The notes under the pieces were generated by a model. The model ran no database searches. It was not told where the DNA came from and saw nothing but the letters and a program-made list of their open reading frames with translations. Position numbers and translations under genes: made by a program. Below are positions 1 to 7,205 of a stretch of DNA of 9,172 bases, piece after piece; the first letter of the stretch is position 1, and every line of letters starts with the position of its first letter. Source of the DNA: CAYLNH01 sp964384625 (GTDB taxonomy: Bacteria > Verrucomicrobiota > Lentisphaeria > JABSQK01); contig CAYLNH010000286.1 in NCBI GenBank assembly GCA_964384625.1, positions 1-9,172 of the forward strand, read 5' to 3'.

Positions 1-9
1 GGCTTCGGC

Positions 10-67
10 GCTCAAGAGGGTGCGGGATCTCCCTGCGGACCGCGAAGGGCAGTAATCGAGGGCTTAC
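10..67 (+). repeat. Left copy of an inverted dispersed repeat
   Basis: The core at 48-67 reads GGCAGTAATCGAGGGCTTAC and recurs perfectly, on the opposite strand, at 9103-9122. Upstream of the core there is weaker gapped similarity between the copies: a CTCNNGAG palindrome (11-18 here, 9146-9153 on the right), then a CGGGA block, then a CCGNG(G/A)A block running into the core. The right copy is shorter by several bases between palindrome and core. A 20-base exact match between two intergenic places in 9 kb is not expected by chance. The repeat's function is unknown; a genome-wide intergenic repeat or remnant of a mobile element fits best. Confidence 0.75.
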
Positions 68-242
68 TTTGCGACCGCGTTTCATTTGCCATTGCTCCCG
101 GGTACAGTATTTTTCTGGTCTTACGTGAACGGCTACGGCCTATTGCAGATGTTTTGCGCGTTAATTTCAAGATCAAAACAAGAACAAAGAAGAACGATTT
201 GTGGGCAATGTTGTTCTGCAGGTCGCTGAATTGGAGAAGTCT
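68..242. other. Gene-free leader before the tRNA
   Basis: No convincing gene is present. Frame 1 on + stays open from the window edge until a TAG inside the tRNA, but its translation does not resemble a known protein and it runs into a structural RNA gene, so it is rejected as coding. The stretch at about 150-200 is markedly richer in A and T than the rest of the window and probably contains the tRNA promoter. I could not pick a -35/-10 pair with good spacing. Confidence 0.5.
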
Positions 243-318
<76 letters not shown>

Positions 319-612
319 GATTTTTGACCTCTTTCCCCGTTTCCCCGTTCCCCGTTACACGATCCCCGCTACCCGATGCCGGCGGAAGGAAAGCGGTGGG
401 ATCGGTTCGGGAGGCTCCCGGTTTCCGCCGCAACGGGATGAGTTTCGTGTCTCGCCCGACTCCGCCGCGAAGGCCGAAGAGCGTCATTAACGACGCGAAA
501 CAGTAACCGAATGCGGGGGGCGCTCGTGTTTCGTTTTTCAGGGCCGGCCTGTGGTGTCCGAGGGCGGACAGGCACACAGATTGTGAGACGGCCTGCCGCG
601 ACTCGGAGCGGC
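319..612. other. Structured non-coding region between tRNA and GH123-like gene
   Basis: I see no credible gene here; the open frames are tRNA read-through artefacts or shadows. The region holds a short tandem repeat at 332-356. An eight-pair stem CGGCGGAA/TTCCGCCG (380-387 with 423-430) encloses a second dyad around 408-420 (CGGGA, TCCCG). A further stem-loop at 555-570 (TGTCCG, loop AGGG, CGGACA) is flanked by CTGTG/CACAG arms at 549-553 and 575-579. There are no T tracts after these hairpins, so classical intrinsic termination is not obvious. Confidence 0.55.
332..356 (+). repeat. Short tandem repeat of TTTCCCCG
   Basis: Three consecutive units (TTTCCCCG, TTTCCCCG, TTCCCCG) followed by TT lie 14 bases after the tRNA 3' end. 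A further CCCCG occurs at 364-368. The array may vary in copy number by replication slippage. No function is evident. Confidence 0.7.
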
Positions 613-641
613 ATGACACGCCGGCGAGCCCGTGTTATTGT
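613..641 (+). promoter_or_regulatory. Candidate sigma-70 promoter of the GH123-like gene
   Basis: ATGACA (613-618, five of six matches to TTGACA), a spacer of exactly 17 bases, then TATTGT (636-641, four of six matches to TATAAT). The start of transcription would be near 648, giving a leader of about 40 bases before the ATG at 688. This is a motif match by eye only. Confidence 0.42.
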
Positions 642-687
642 TGCCTGTGAGCTTCGCTGAATCGAACCGCTGGGGAAAGGAGAACCA

Positions 688-3510
688 ATGAACGGCAAAG
701 CCCGGTTGATCATCATGTGTCTCGGATGTGTCGTGCCGCTGTGGGCGCAGACCGTGAAATGCCCGGCGTCCCGCGACGTCTGGGTGTCCGCCCACAGTCG
801 CGAACGCGACTATAACATGGGCCAGGCTCCGAAGCTGAAGCTCAAGATCAACCAGGAATTCGGCATCATCGACTTCGACGTTTCGAAGCTGCGGGGCAGG
901 GCGATCCGTCAAGCCTGGCTTCATGTAAAACCGGCCGGCGGCCACAAGTGGGGCATCCGCGGCGGTACGGACCTGCGTTTCATCACGCTGGCCACAGTCG
1001 GCAAGGAATGGGTCGAGGGCCGGTCCAGGCGTTACGCGAAGGACGCCGAAGGTCACGGCGCGACGTTCAATGAATCATCGTATGGCAAAGCCGACTGGGG
1101 CTGGCCCGGCGCGCAACTGGCAAACGTCACGCTGGGCAACTGCGAGACGATCCGCAGTGACGGCGAACTGCAGCAGCACAAGGACGGGTGGTTCCGGCTC
1201 GCCGTCGACCCGAGACTGGTCCGGGCGCTGGTCAGCGGCGCGACCCACGGTCTGTTTGTCATGGACGGCACGACCGACGTCATGATGAACTGCTATATCC
1301 ACACCCGCGAAAGTCGCGGCAACGGCCCGTATCTGCTGGTTGAGACCGCGGGCGCCGACACCAGCGCGCCGGCAGCCGTAAACGGTCTGCAGGCCGCCGC
1401 TGCACCGAAGTGGGCGACCGCGACGCACGGCGCGGTCAAAGTGCGTTTTCAGGTGCCGCCGGAGGCCTTTTCCTATAATGTCACGATCGACGGCAAGCCG
1501 GTTGACCGCTGGCAGATTCCCTTCGCCGCGAAGGCCGGGACCCGGCAGTGGTTCCCGATTCTCGACCTGCCCGCGGACAAGAAGGTTACCGTCGGCATGA
1601 CGACGGTCGACGCCGCCGGCAACACGTCTGCGGCGGCCACGGTGAGAGTCACTACCAGTTCTGTATTGACCGTGCCGAAGTTGCCGAAACAGGCGTTCAC
1701 CCCTGCAGGCGGCGCGCCGAAGCCGCTGGGGTCGGCGAAGGTCTGGGCCTTCCCGGAAGTAACGAAAGTCCATCCGGCCGGCGGACAGGTATTGTACGAG
1801 AAGATCCCGAACATCCGGGCGAAGAACGCGGTCTGGGACGGGGCCTCCGGCACCGTCCGTCTGGCCGCTGCGAAGGGTGAGATCATCTCGTTTCAGCTCG
1901 CAGTTGAAGGCCGCGCCCGGAACGTTTCGATCGTGATATCCGCTCTCCAGGGGCCGGCGACCATACCGCAGACGGGCGTCAGGCTCTGGCGCAACTGGTA
2001 TGTCAACGGGCAGTCGGAGTACGCCCTCCCGTGGCCAGGCTCCGTCGACTGCCCGATGCCCGACAACAAGATCAAGGCACAGCGGCTGCAGGCCGTCACC
2101 GTCGACTGCCACATCCCGCTCAAGACGAAAGCCGGCGACTACGCCGGCCGCATTACGTTGAAGTCCGGCGCGGCCCGGGTGGTCCTGCCGCTGCGGGTCA
2201 AGGTCTACGACGTCGCCATTCCGGCAACGGTGTTTTTCAATCCCGAACTGAACTGTTACGGCGGTCCCGGCAAAGCCGGCAGCGCGCAGTTCAAGGACAG
2301 CTACCGCATCGCTCACTACCACCGCTGCACGATCAACCGCGTGCCGTATTCGCAGAGCGGGCGGACACACACGGACTACGCGCCTCCGGTCGACCCGACG
2401 ACGGGGAAGGTGACCGACTGGTCCGCGTTCGACCGCAATCTCGGCGGGCTGCTCGACGGCTCCTGGTTTGCCGACAACCCGCGTGCCGGCGTCCCGGTGC
2501 CGACGCTTTACCTGCCGCACTATGAAGGCTACCCGCTCGACTACAAGAAGCACTACAACGCCGGCACGCCGTTCGCCAGCGGCAGCCGCGAGACGATGAC
2601 CCGGCACCACATTCGCGGCAAGGCCCCGGCCGACGCTCTGAGTGCCGCCTACAAGAAGGCGTTCGTGGCGAACGTCCGTGACTTTTACGAACACTTCAAA
2701 GCGAAAGGCTACAACCGGACGATTTGTCAGATGTACCTGAACAACAAAGGCTGGAAAGGCGGGTACGCTCTGTGGACCCTGGACGAGCCGTACAAGACTG
2801 TCGACTGGATGGCCATCAGATTCTGGGGCGAGCTCTGGAAGCAGGGCATCAACGATCCGGCGGTCTACACCGACAAGTGGCACGAGGAGTATTTTCGGAA
2901 GGGCGGCGTCGGCGCCATGCAGCGCCCGCGGCCGACGTTTCTCTATCGCGGCGATATTTCCCGCAGTCGCTATCAGGGCAGCTTTTGCGACGGCGTCATG
3001 ACGATCATGTACGGCGGCGGCGGCCAACGGCATTTGCGCCACACGCGCCGGCGACTGCCGGCGGTGCTCTACACCTACGGCAGTGCCAACGCCCCGGACC
3101 GGTCCAACTGGGAAAGCGCCGCCTGGTGCCTGCGGGCCTACACGTTGTACCAGGACGGCGTCCTGCCGTGGCAGTCGCTCGGCAGCGAGTGGAACTTCCG
3201 CCACGGCGACCGTCCTGGCAGCGGCAATGCGCTGATCATTAACACCGGCCGGGAGGGCTACGGCCATGCGATCGCCTCCTTCCGCGTCCATGCTTTGCGG
3301 CGCGGCGCCCAGGACTGCGAGCTGCTGCGTCTGCTGCAGCTCAAGAACAACTGGTCCCGCGAACATATCGAGCAGATCATCCTCCAACGTGTTCCCATCT
3401 CCTCGAAGCACCGCGTCTCCGACGCCGCGGCCGCCGTGAGATTCAACAGCTTGACCAGCCAGGGCTTCGTCGAACTGAAAGAAGGCGTGCTGCAGCTATT
3501 GACCCGGTAG
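688..3510 (+). CDS. Secreted GH123/DUF4091-like protein with CBM96-like N-terminal domain
   Basis: This 940-residue protein starts at an ATG five bases after AAAGGAG (676-682). Residues 1-21 form a signal peptide ending PLWAQ, so it is exported. Residues about 22-220 resemble the DNRLRE/CBM96 beta-sandwich (a DVWV start, a PKLKLK-type strand, and the FDVSKLRG and AWLHV strands), a likely carbohydrate-binding module. Residues about 225-325 look like a fibronectin-III-type linker. Residues about 385-510 resemble the GH123 N-terminal beta-sandwich, with a typical KAGDYAGRITL strand. From about 515 to 890 follows a TIM-barrel-type DUF4091/GH123 region, ending in the family's characteristic stretch RVHALRRGAQDCELLRLLQ. 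An adjacent Asp-Glu pair, D699-E700 in LDEP, sits where GH123 enzymes carry the intermediate-stabilising Asp and the acid/base Glu of substrate-assisted catalysis, so activity is plausible. Known GH123 enzymes are beta-N-acetylgalactosaminidases, but the substrate here cannot be read from sequence. The gene stands alone and ends in TAG, facing the ABC exporter. Confidence 0.85.
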   Translation: MNGKARLIIMCLGCVVPLWAQTVKCPASRDVWVSAHSRERDYNMGQAPKLKLKINQEFGIIDFDVSKLRGRAIRQAWLHVKPAGGHKWGIRGGTDLRFITLATVGKEWVEGRSRRYAKDAEGHGATFNESSYGKADWGWPGAQLANVTLGNCETIRSDGELQQHKDGWFRLAVDPRLVRALVSGATHGLFVMDGTTDVMMNCYIHTRESRGNGPYLLVETAGADTSAPAAVNGLQAAAAPKWATATHGAVKVRFQVPPEAFSYNVTIDGKPVDRWQIPFAAKAGTRQWFPILDLPADKKVTVGMTTVDAAGNTSAAATVRVTTSSVLTVPKLPKQAFTPAGGAPKPLGSAKVWAFPEVTKVHPAGGQVLYEKIPNIRAKNAVWDGASGTVRLAAAKGEIISFQLAVEGRARNVSIVISALQGPATIPQTGVRLWRNWYVNGQSEYALPWPGSVDCPMPDNKIKAQRLQAVTVDCHIPLKTKAGDYAGRITLKSGAARVVLPLRVKVYDVAIPATVFFNPELNCYGGPGKAGSAQFKDSYRIAHYHRCTINRVPYSQSGRTHTDYAPPVDPTTGKVTDWSAFDRNLGGLLDGSWFADNPRAGVPVPTLYLPHYEGYPLDYKKHYNAGTPFASGSRETMTRHHIRGKAPADALSAAYKKAFVANVRDFYEHFKAKGYNRTICQMYLNNKGWKGGYALWTLDEPYKTVDWMAIRFWGELWKQGINDPAVYTDKWHEEYFRKGGVGAMQRPRPTFLYRGDISRSRYQGSFCDGVMTIMYGGGGQRHLRHTRRRLPAVLYTYGSANAPDRSNWESAAWCLRAYTLYQDGVLPWQSLGSEWNFRHGDRPGSGNALIINTGREGYGHAIASFRVHALRRGAQDCELLRLLQLKNNWSREHIEQIILQRVPISSKHRVSDAAAAVRFNSLTSQGFVELKEGVLQLLTR

Positions 3511-3555
3511 CGTCCTTTCCGCTGTATTCCCGCCGGCGCAACAAGTCAGCACGTA

Positions 3556-3570
3556 CGGGATTGCATCCCG
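3556..3570 (+). terminator. Candidate terminator hairpin after the GH123-like gene
   Basis: A six-pair stem CGGGAT/ATCCCG with a three-base TGC loop begins 45 bases after the stop codon. It lacks a run of T, so it would be a weak or non-canonical intrinsic terminator. Confidence 0.35.
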
Positions 3571-3632
3571 ACTGTTGTGAGCCGGGTCGCCGCGCTTTGC
3601 GGAACCGGGTGCAACCGTGCTCTTTCCCGCTT

Positions 3633-3660
3633 CCGGGGCAAACGCCCGGGGCTAACCCGG
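3633..3660. repeat. Three-arm CCGGG/CCCGG dyad
   Basis: CCGGG at 3633-3637, CCCGGGG at 3645-3651 and CCCGG at 3656-3660 allow two mutually exclusive hairpins: arm 1 with arm 2 (loop GCAAACG) or arm 2 with arm 3 (loop GCTAA). The two spacers, GCAAACG and GCTAA, look like diverged copies of one short unit. Confidence 0.45.
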
Positions 3661-3732
3661 AGATCTCAGCACTTCCTGCGGCGTCGTCGCAACTGGCTGC
3701 AACTGCTGCGTCAGCCGGTCTCGGCCATATGT

Positions 3733-3761
3733 TCCGCCGCGGCGGATCAGCCTGTGGCTGA
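3733..3761. repeat. Two adjoining inverted repeats
   Basis: A perfect 14-base palindrome TCCGCCGCGGCGGA (3733-3746) is followed without a gap by a stem-loop TCAGCC, loop TGT, GGCTGA (3747-3761). Two perfect dyads placed end to end look like a small palindromic repeat unit or a paired terminator. Whether it recurs elsewhere in the genome cannot be told from this window. Confidence 0.55.
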
Positions 3762-3782
3762 CAATGTGACAAAGACGTCGGC

Positions 3783-3803
3783 GGCAGTCGCCCCGCGGCT
3801 GCC
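3783..3803 (-). terminator. Candidate terminator hairpin after the ABC exporter
   Basis: A nine-pair stem GGCAGTCGC/GCGGCTGCC with one G-U wobble and a CCC loop is the strongest hairpin in this region. It lies about 90 bases past the exporter stop as read on the minus strand. No T tract follows, only CTTTGT a few bases on. It could serve transcripts from either direction. Confidence 0.4.
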
Positions 3804-3894
3804 CTGCACTCACAACCATTGGCGCCGACGCACGACAAAATTCATAAAGTCATCGGGCTCGTGCTGTGGAGCCGCGTTTCCGGCAGCCGCGCAA

Positions 3895-5610
3895 TCAGAG
3901 CGTGCTCTGGGCGTAGAGCTGGCTGTAGTACCCCGGCTGGGCGATGAGGTCGTCGTGTCTGCCGTCCTCGACGACCGCGCCGTCGCGCAGGACGTAGGTG
4001 TGGTCGGCACTGCGCACGGTGGTAAAACGATGGGCAATGATCAACGTCGTACGGTCGCGGCAGAGCTCGTGCATGGCTTCTTTGATCAACTGCTCCGACT
4101 CGCTGTCCAGTGAGGATGTGGCTTCGTCGAAGATCAGGATCGGCGGGTTTTTGAGGAAGACGCGGGCGATGGAGACGCGCTGCTGCTGGCCGCCGGAAAG
4201 TTTGACGCCGTGTTCGCCGACCTGCGACTCGAAGCCCTCCGGCAGCGACTGGATGAAGTCCAGGATGTTCGCCTGGCGTGCCGCTTCGACCATCTCTGCC
4301 TCGGTGGCGCCCGGCCGGCCGAACATGATGTTTTCGCGCAGCGTGGCGTCGAACAGAAAGACATTCTGTTGGACGACGCCGACGTTTTCGCGCAGAAACC
4401 GCTGCTGCAGATCCAGAACGTCATGGCCGTCGATGGTGAGTTTGCCCTGCTGTGCTTCATAGAAGCGGGGGATGAGGGCGGCCAGCGTGCTCTTGCCGGC
4501 GCCGGATTCGCCGACGAGGGCAACGGTACGGCCGGCGGGGATATGGAGGTCGACGTTTTTGAGGATCCAGTCGTCGCAGCCCTGATAGCGGAAGGAGATA
4601 TTATCGAGCTGGACCTCGCCGCGAATGGTATCGAGTTTGACGGCGTTCGGGCGGTCGACGATATCCGGTTCGACATCCATGACTTCGACGAAGCGTTCAA
4701 AGGCGGCAACGCCCTGCTGGAATTGCTCGACGAAGCCCGTGAGCCGCCGCAGGGGCTGCTGGACGAAACGCGAATAGAGCATGAACACGATGATATCGGG
4801 GATCTCGATCCGGTTGTAGTAGACGAGCACGACGCCGCCGCCGACGATGACCAGGGTATAGGTCTGCATAATGAAGGTCATGCCGGCGTGGAAGCCTGCC
4901 ATGGCGCCGTACATGCCTTCCTTGGCTTCCTGGAAGTCGAGGTTGACGTCGTCGAACCGGCTGATTTCGTGGTCTTCATTGGCGAAGGACTTCACTTCGC
5001 GGATGCCCTGGATGGAGTTTTCGACGCCGCTGTTGATATTGGCGATTCGCTGGCGCACGAGCCGCCAGCTGCGGCGCATGCGCGTGCCGAAGATCAGGGC
5101 CCAGCCGACCATGAACGGCAGCGGCACCAGCGCCAGCAGGGCCAACGCCGGGTTGAGCCAGGCCATGAACGCGAAAGAACCGATGATCATGATTGTGCTG
5201 ATCAGCAGGTCCTCCGGGCCGTGATGCGCGAGTTCGGAAACGTTGAACAGGTCATTGGCGATACGCGAAATCAGGTGGCCGGTCTTGGTGTTGTCGTAGT
5301 ACGTGTAGGAGAGCTTCTGCAGGTGCCGGAAGAGATCCGAACGCATATCCGCTTCCATCCGCGTCCCGAGAACATGGCCCCAATAGGTGTTGATGTAGCG
5401 GGTGATCGTGTGGAAGACCGCCAGCCCGGCGATGATGCCCAGACCGATGCAGATACCGCGCAGATCTTTGGACGGCAGCCGTTGCTTCAGGAGATCGCTC
5501 ACCACGACCGGGATCAACAGGGTGAATCCGGCCCCGAGAACGGCCGTCACGATGTCCAGAATGAACAGTGGCCGATACGGCCGGTAGTAGCTCAGGAAGC
5601 GCTTGATCAT
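3895..5610 (-). CDS. ABC exporter half-transporter (MsbA/Sav1866-type, permease fused to ATPase)
   Basis: This 571-residue protein has the usual length and order of a type IV ABC exporter half-transporter, which works as a dimer in the inner membrane. The transmembrane domain covers about residues 1-300, with hydrophobic segments near 14-37, 52-68, 135-153, 155-175, 243-264 and 270-285. The intracellular coupling region around ENSIQGIREVKSFANE (197-212) is typical. The ATPase domain has Walker A GESGAGKST (367-375), a Q-loop near 414-415, signature LSGGQQQR (471-478), Walker B ILIFDEA (491-497), a D-loop SSLDSE and the switch His H527. All catalytic elements are intact, so it should be an active exporter. 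The substrate is unknown; lipids, drugs and peptides are all possible in this family. The start codon has only a distant AAGG, 12 bases upstream. The gene is divergent from the HTTM-DUF393 gene and is not in an operon. Confidence 0.95.
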   Translation of the reverse strand: MIKRFLSYYRPYRPLFILDIVTAVLGAGFTLLIPVVVSDLLKQRLPSKDLRGICIGLGIIAGLAVFHTITRYINTYWGHVLGTRMEADMRSDLFRHLQKLSYTYYDNTKTGHLISRIANDLFNVSELAHHGPEDLLISTIMIIGSFAFMAWLNPALALLALVPLPFMVGWALIFGTRMRRSWRLVRQRIANINSGVENSIQGIREVKSFANEDHEISRFDDVNLDFQEAKEGMYGAMAGFHAGMTFIMQTYTLVIVGGGVVLVYYNRIEIPDIIVFMLYSRFVQQPLRRLTGFVEQFQQGVAAFERFVEVMDVEPDIVDRPNAVKLDTIRGEVQLDNISFRYQGCDDWILKNVDLHIPAGRTVALVGESGAGKSTLAALIPRFYEAQQGKLTIDGHDVLDLQQRFLRENVGVVQQNVFLFDATLRENIMFGRPGATEAEMVEAARQANILDFIQSLPEGFESQVGEHGVKLSGGQQQRVSIARVFLKNPPILIFDEATSSLDSESEQLIKEAMHELCRDRTTLIIAHRFTTVRSADHTYVLRDGAVVEDGRHDDLIAQPGYYSQLYAQSTL

Positions 5611-5792
5611 GATCCCGGTTTACCTTGCAGGTTCGCGTCTTGTCCGGCCGGCGGCAGTCAGCCGACCGGGAAACAACAGTGGCCCGTTCTTGACCGAAAG
5701 GCAAATCTGCGGGGTTGATTGCAGTCCCGGCGCCGCGGGACTCGGTGACGGTGGACAGCAGACGAGGGCATACGAATCGAGCACCCAGGCAT

Positions 5793-5820
5793 TTCACCAA
5801 GCGGCTCCTCCGGTTATATT
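5793..5820 (+). promoter_or_regulatory. Candidate promoter of the HTTM-DUF393 gene
   Basis: TTCACC (5793-5798, four of six matches to TTGACA), a 16-base spacer, then TATATT (5815-5820, five of six matches to TATAAT). Transcription would begin near 5827, leaving a leader of about 20 bases that contains the ribosome binding site. TATATT is one of the few AT-rich words in this region, which adds some weight. Confidence 0.45.
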
Positions 5821-5834
5821 GCCGCGGTGAGAAG

Positions 5835-5840
5835 AGGAGG
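5835..5840 (+). promoter_or_regulatory. Ribosome binding site fixing the HTTM-DUF393 start
   Basis: A full AGGAGG lies six bases before the ATG at 5847. This favours that start over an in-frame ATG at 5715. The 44 residues between them are rich in Arg, Pro and Ser, do not look like protein of this family, and lie upstream of the candidate promoter. Confidence 0.85.
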
Positions 5841-5846
5841 ACGCGG

Positions 5847-7091
5847 ATGCGCAGGCTGGCTCAACCGGACGTGCGGATAACGCCGCACCACTTCGCCTTG
5901 GTGCGGGTGGTGCTGGGGTTGTCGCTGGCCTTTTTCTTCATCGGCATTCATATCGCCTTCGCCCGGATGGGCGACGAGGTCCCTGAGATCTGGTCGCGCG
6001 AGTTCCTGACGCAGGACCTGGACTCGAAGATTCTCGCGGCGAATGTCAGCACCATGTTCTGCATTTCCGGGGTCGCCGGCAGTCTGCTGCTGGCTCTCGG
6101 CTACTTCCGGCGGATCACGGCGGCATTTGTCTTGCTCCGTCTGCTGGTGATTCTGTGGGGCCACTGGCTGCAGATGCTCGGCGCGGCGCTGCCGGCGGTG
6201 GTCCTGCTGTTCCTCTGCCTGATGCCGGGCGGCGGGCCGTGGGCGTTGCTGCAGGATCGGCGGGAAACCTGGCGGGTCAGCCGGTTTGCCGGCAATCTGC
6301 TGTGGGTTCTGTGTTCCATCGCCACACTGGCTTTTGTTCTCGGCGCCGTCGGTCTGCAGCTCCACCTGGTTCGATTACGGCCCGCGCCGGGCGGCGGCAT
6401 CAAGGTACTCCTGATCGGACTCGGCGGTCTGGTGATCGCGGCGTCGCTGGGGGCGAACCTCTGCCTGCTCTGGCGGCCGCAGACGCGGGCGGTTTCCTGG
6501 GTGCTGAACGTCGGCAGTTTCATGGTGCTCGGCGGACTCTGGTTCACGGATCGCGCGCTGGACCTGCATCCGCGCGTCTGGGGGCCGTGGGCGCTGGTCA
6601 TCACCGTGCTGTATCTGGTTGTCTGGGTTCTGCTGTTCGACAACGGCATCCGGCCGGGCATCTACGCCGTCGACGGCGGCAAACACGTGGTGTTCTATGA
6701 CGGAGTTTGCGGCCTCTGCAACGGCGCTGTGCGCTGGCTGCTGGATGAAGACGCCGACCAGGTGCTCAGTTTTGCGCCGCTGCAGGGCGATCGCGCCGGG
6801 GAACTCCTGAGCGACAGCGACATCGATCCGACGCAGTTGGATACGATCGTGTACGTCCGGAACTACGGCACGAAACAGCAGGAGATCCTGATCAGATCGC
6901 GCGCCGTGCTGGCCATCGGCCATGACATCGGCGGGATGTTCGGCATGCTCGCCGTCGTTGCCGGCTGCGTCCCCCGGGTCCTGCTGGACCTGGTTTACCG
7001 CCTGATTGCGAGGACCCGCTACCGGATCTTCGGCAAGAACGAGCTCTGTCTTATTCCGGACGCAGAAATCCGGGACCGCTTCCTCACGTAG
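5847..7091 (+). CDS. HTTM-like membrane protein fused to a DCC1/DUF393 thiol-disulfide domain
   Basis: This 414-residue protein is placed at the ATG with a strong AGGAGG. Residues 1-270 form a multi-spanning membrane domain with about eight hydrophobic segments (near 17-38, 65-86, 90-104, 113-127, 150-173, 186-207, 215-233, 246-264). The layout fits the HTTM/vitamin-K-carboxylase-like superfamily, although DoxX-like is an alternative. Residues about 280-412 are a clear DUF393 (DCC1-like) domain: FYDGVCGLC with the CxxC pair C288/C291, the SRAVLAI segment, and the closing RYRIFGKNELC with C401. DUF393 proteins are predicted thiol-disulfide oxidoreductases; their partners are largely unknown. 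The fusion would place a CxxC redox centre next to the membrane, probably on the cytoplasmic side if the first helix starts inside and there are eight helices, but the topology is uncertain. The gene stands alone between a divergent exporter and a convergent glycosidase-like gene. Confidence 0.88.
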   Translation: MRRLAQPDVRITPHHFALVRVVLGLSLAFFFIGIHIAFARMGDEVPEIWSREFLTQDLDSKILAANVSTMFCISGVAGSLLLALGYFRRITAAFVLLRLLVILWGHWLQMLGAALPAVVLLFLCLMPGGGPWALLQDRRETWRVSRFAGNLLWVLCSIATLAFVLGAVGLQLHLVRLRPAPGGGIKVLLIGLGGLVIAASLGANLCLLWRPQTRAVSWVLNVGSFMVLGGLWFTDRALDLHPRVWGPWALVITVLYLVVWVLLFDNGIRPGIYAVDGGKHVVFYDGVCGLCNGAVRWLLDEDADQVLSFAPLQGDRAGELLSDSDIDPTQLDTIVYVRNYGTKQQEILIRSRAVLAIGHDIGGMFGMLAVVAGCVPRVLLDLVYRLIARTRYRIFGKNELCLIPDAEIRDRFLT

Positions 7092-7205
7092 TGTATTGTC
7101 TTTCGGAAGGGGGGAGCGGATTTCGCGCCTCGTCGCGCCAGATGGGATCGCGCCTTCAGCTGCAGTCGCCGGCAGCCACAACCGGGCAGCTGCCGGGTTC
7201 ACTTG
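7092..7205. other. Short convergent intergenic gap with a repeated heptamer
   Basis: These 114 bases separate two convergent stop codons and contain no gene. The heptamer TCGCGCC occurs three times (7123-7129, 7133-7139, 7148-7154). An inverted repeat follows at 7180-7199. Shared termination is the likely role. Confidence 0.5.
7180..7199. terminator. Candidate bidirectional terminator dyad
   Basis: AACCGGGCAG followed directly by CTGCCGGGTT is a 20-base inverted repeat with a single mismatch. As a hairpin it would form a GC-rich stem with a short loop around AGCT. It sits just past the glycosidase-like stop on the minus strand and about 90 bases past the HTTM-DUF393 stop on the plus strand. 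The T-rich tail is missing. A protein-binding palindrome is an alternative reading. Confidence 0.4.

Larger units (their letters stand above)
3511..3894. other. Hairpin-rich convergent intergenic region
   Basis: No gene is evident between the two convergent stops. The stretch holds at least six dyads: 3556-3570, 3590-3602 (CCGC, GCTTT, GCGG), 3633-3660 (alternative CCGGG/CCCGG arms), 3733-3746, 3747-3761 and 3783-3803. It probably ends transcription from both sides. The tight packing of palindromes suggests that part of it is a repetitive intergenic element. Confidence 0.6.
5611..5846. other. Divergent intergenic region
   Basis: These 236 bases separate the divergent exporter and HTTM-DUF393 starts and must hold both promoters. 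Two dyads are visible. The first is a nine-position stem with one mismatch, CCGGCCGGC/GCCGACCGG (5644-5652 with 5661-5669), in the exporter's leader. The second is a seven-pair stem AGTCCCG/CGGGACT (5723-5729 with 5736-5742) in the middle. They could be operators or leader structures. No convincing exporter promoter was found. Confidence 0.5.

Noticed and set aside
495..510. Possible third, degenerate copy of the repeat core (GCGAAACAGTAACCGA)
   Set aside because: Only CAGTAACCGA matches the core at nine of ten positions and a gap is needed before it; too short to separate from chance.
1075..3411. 778-codon antisense frame opposite the GH123-like gene
   Set aside because: It lies in exact codon register with the sense gene, so it stays open only because TTA, CTA and TCA codons are avoided. 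The same holds for the antisense frames at 4210-5718, 6375-7202 and 7638-9056. The sense proteins have clear domains; the antisense ones do not.
5715..5846. 44-residue N-terminal extension of the HTTM-DUF393 protein
   Set aside because: The downstream ATG at 5847 has a full AGGAGG at ideal spacing, and the extension is low-complexity basic sequence lying upstream of the likely promoter.
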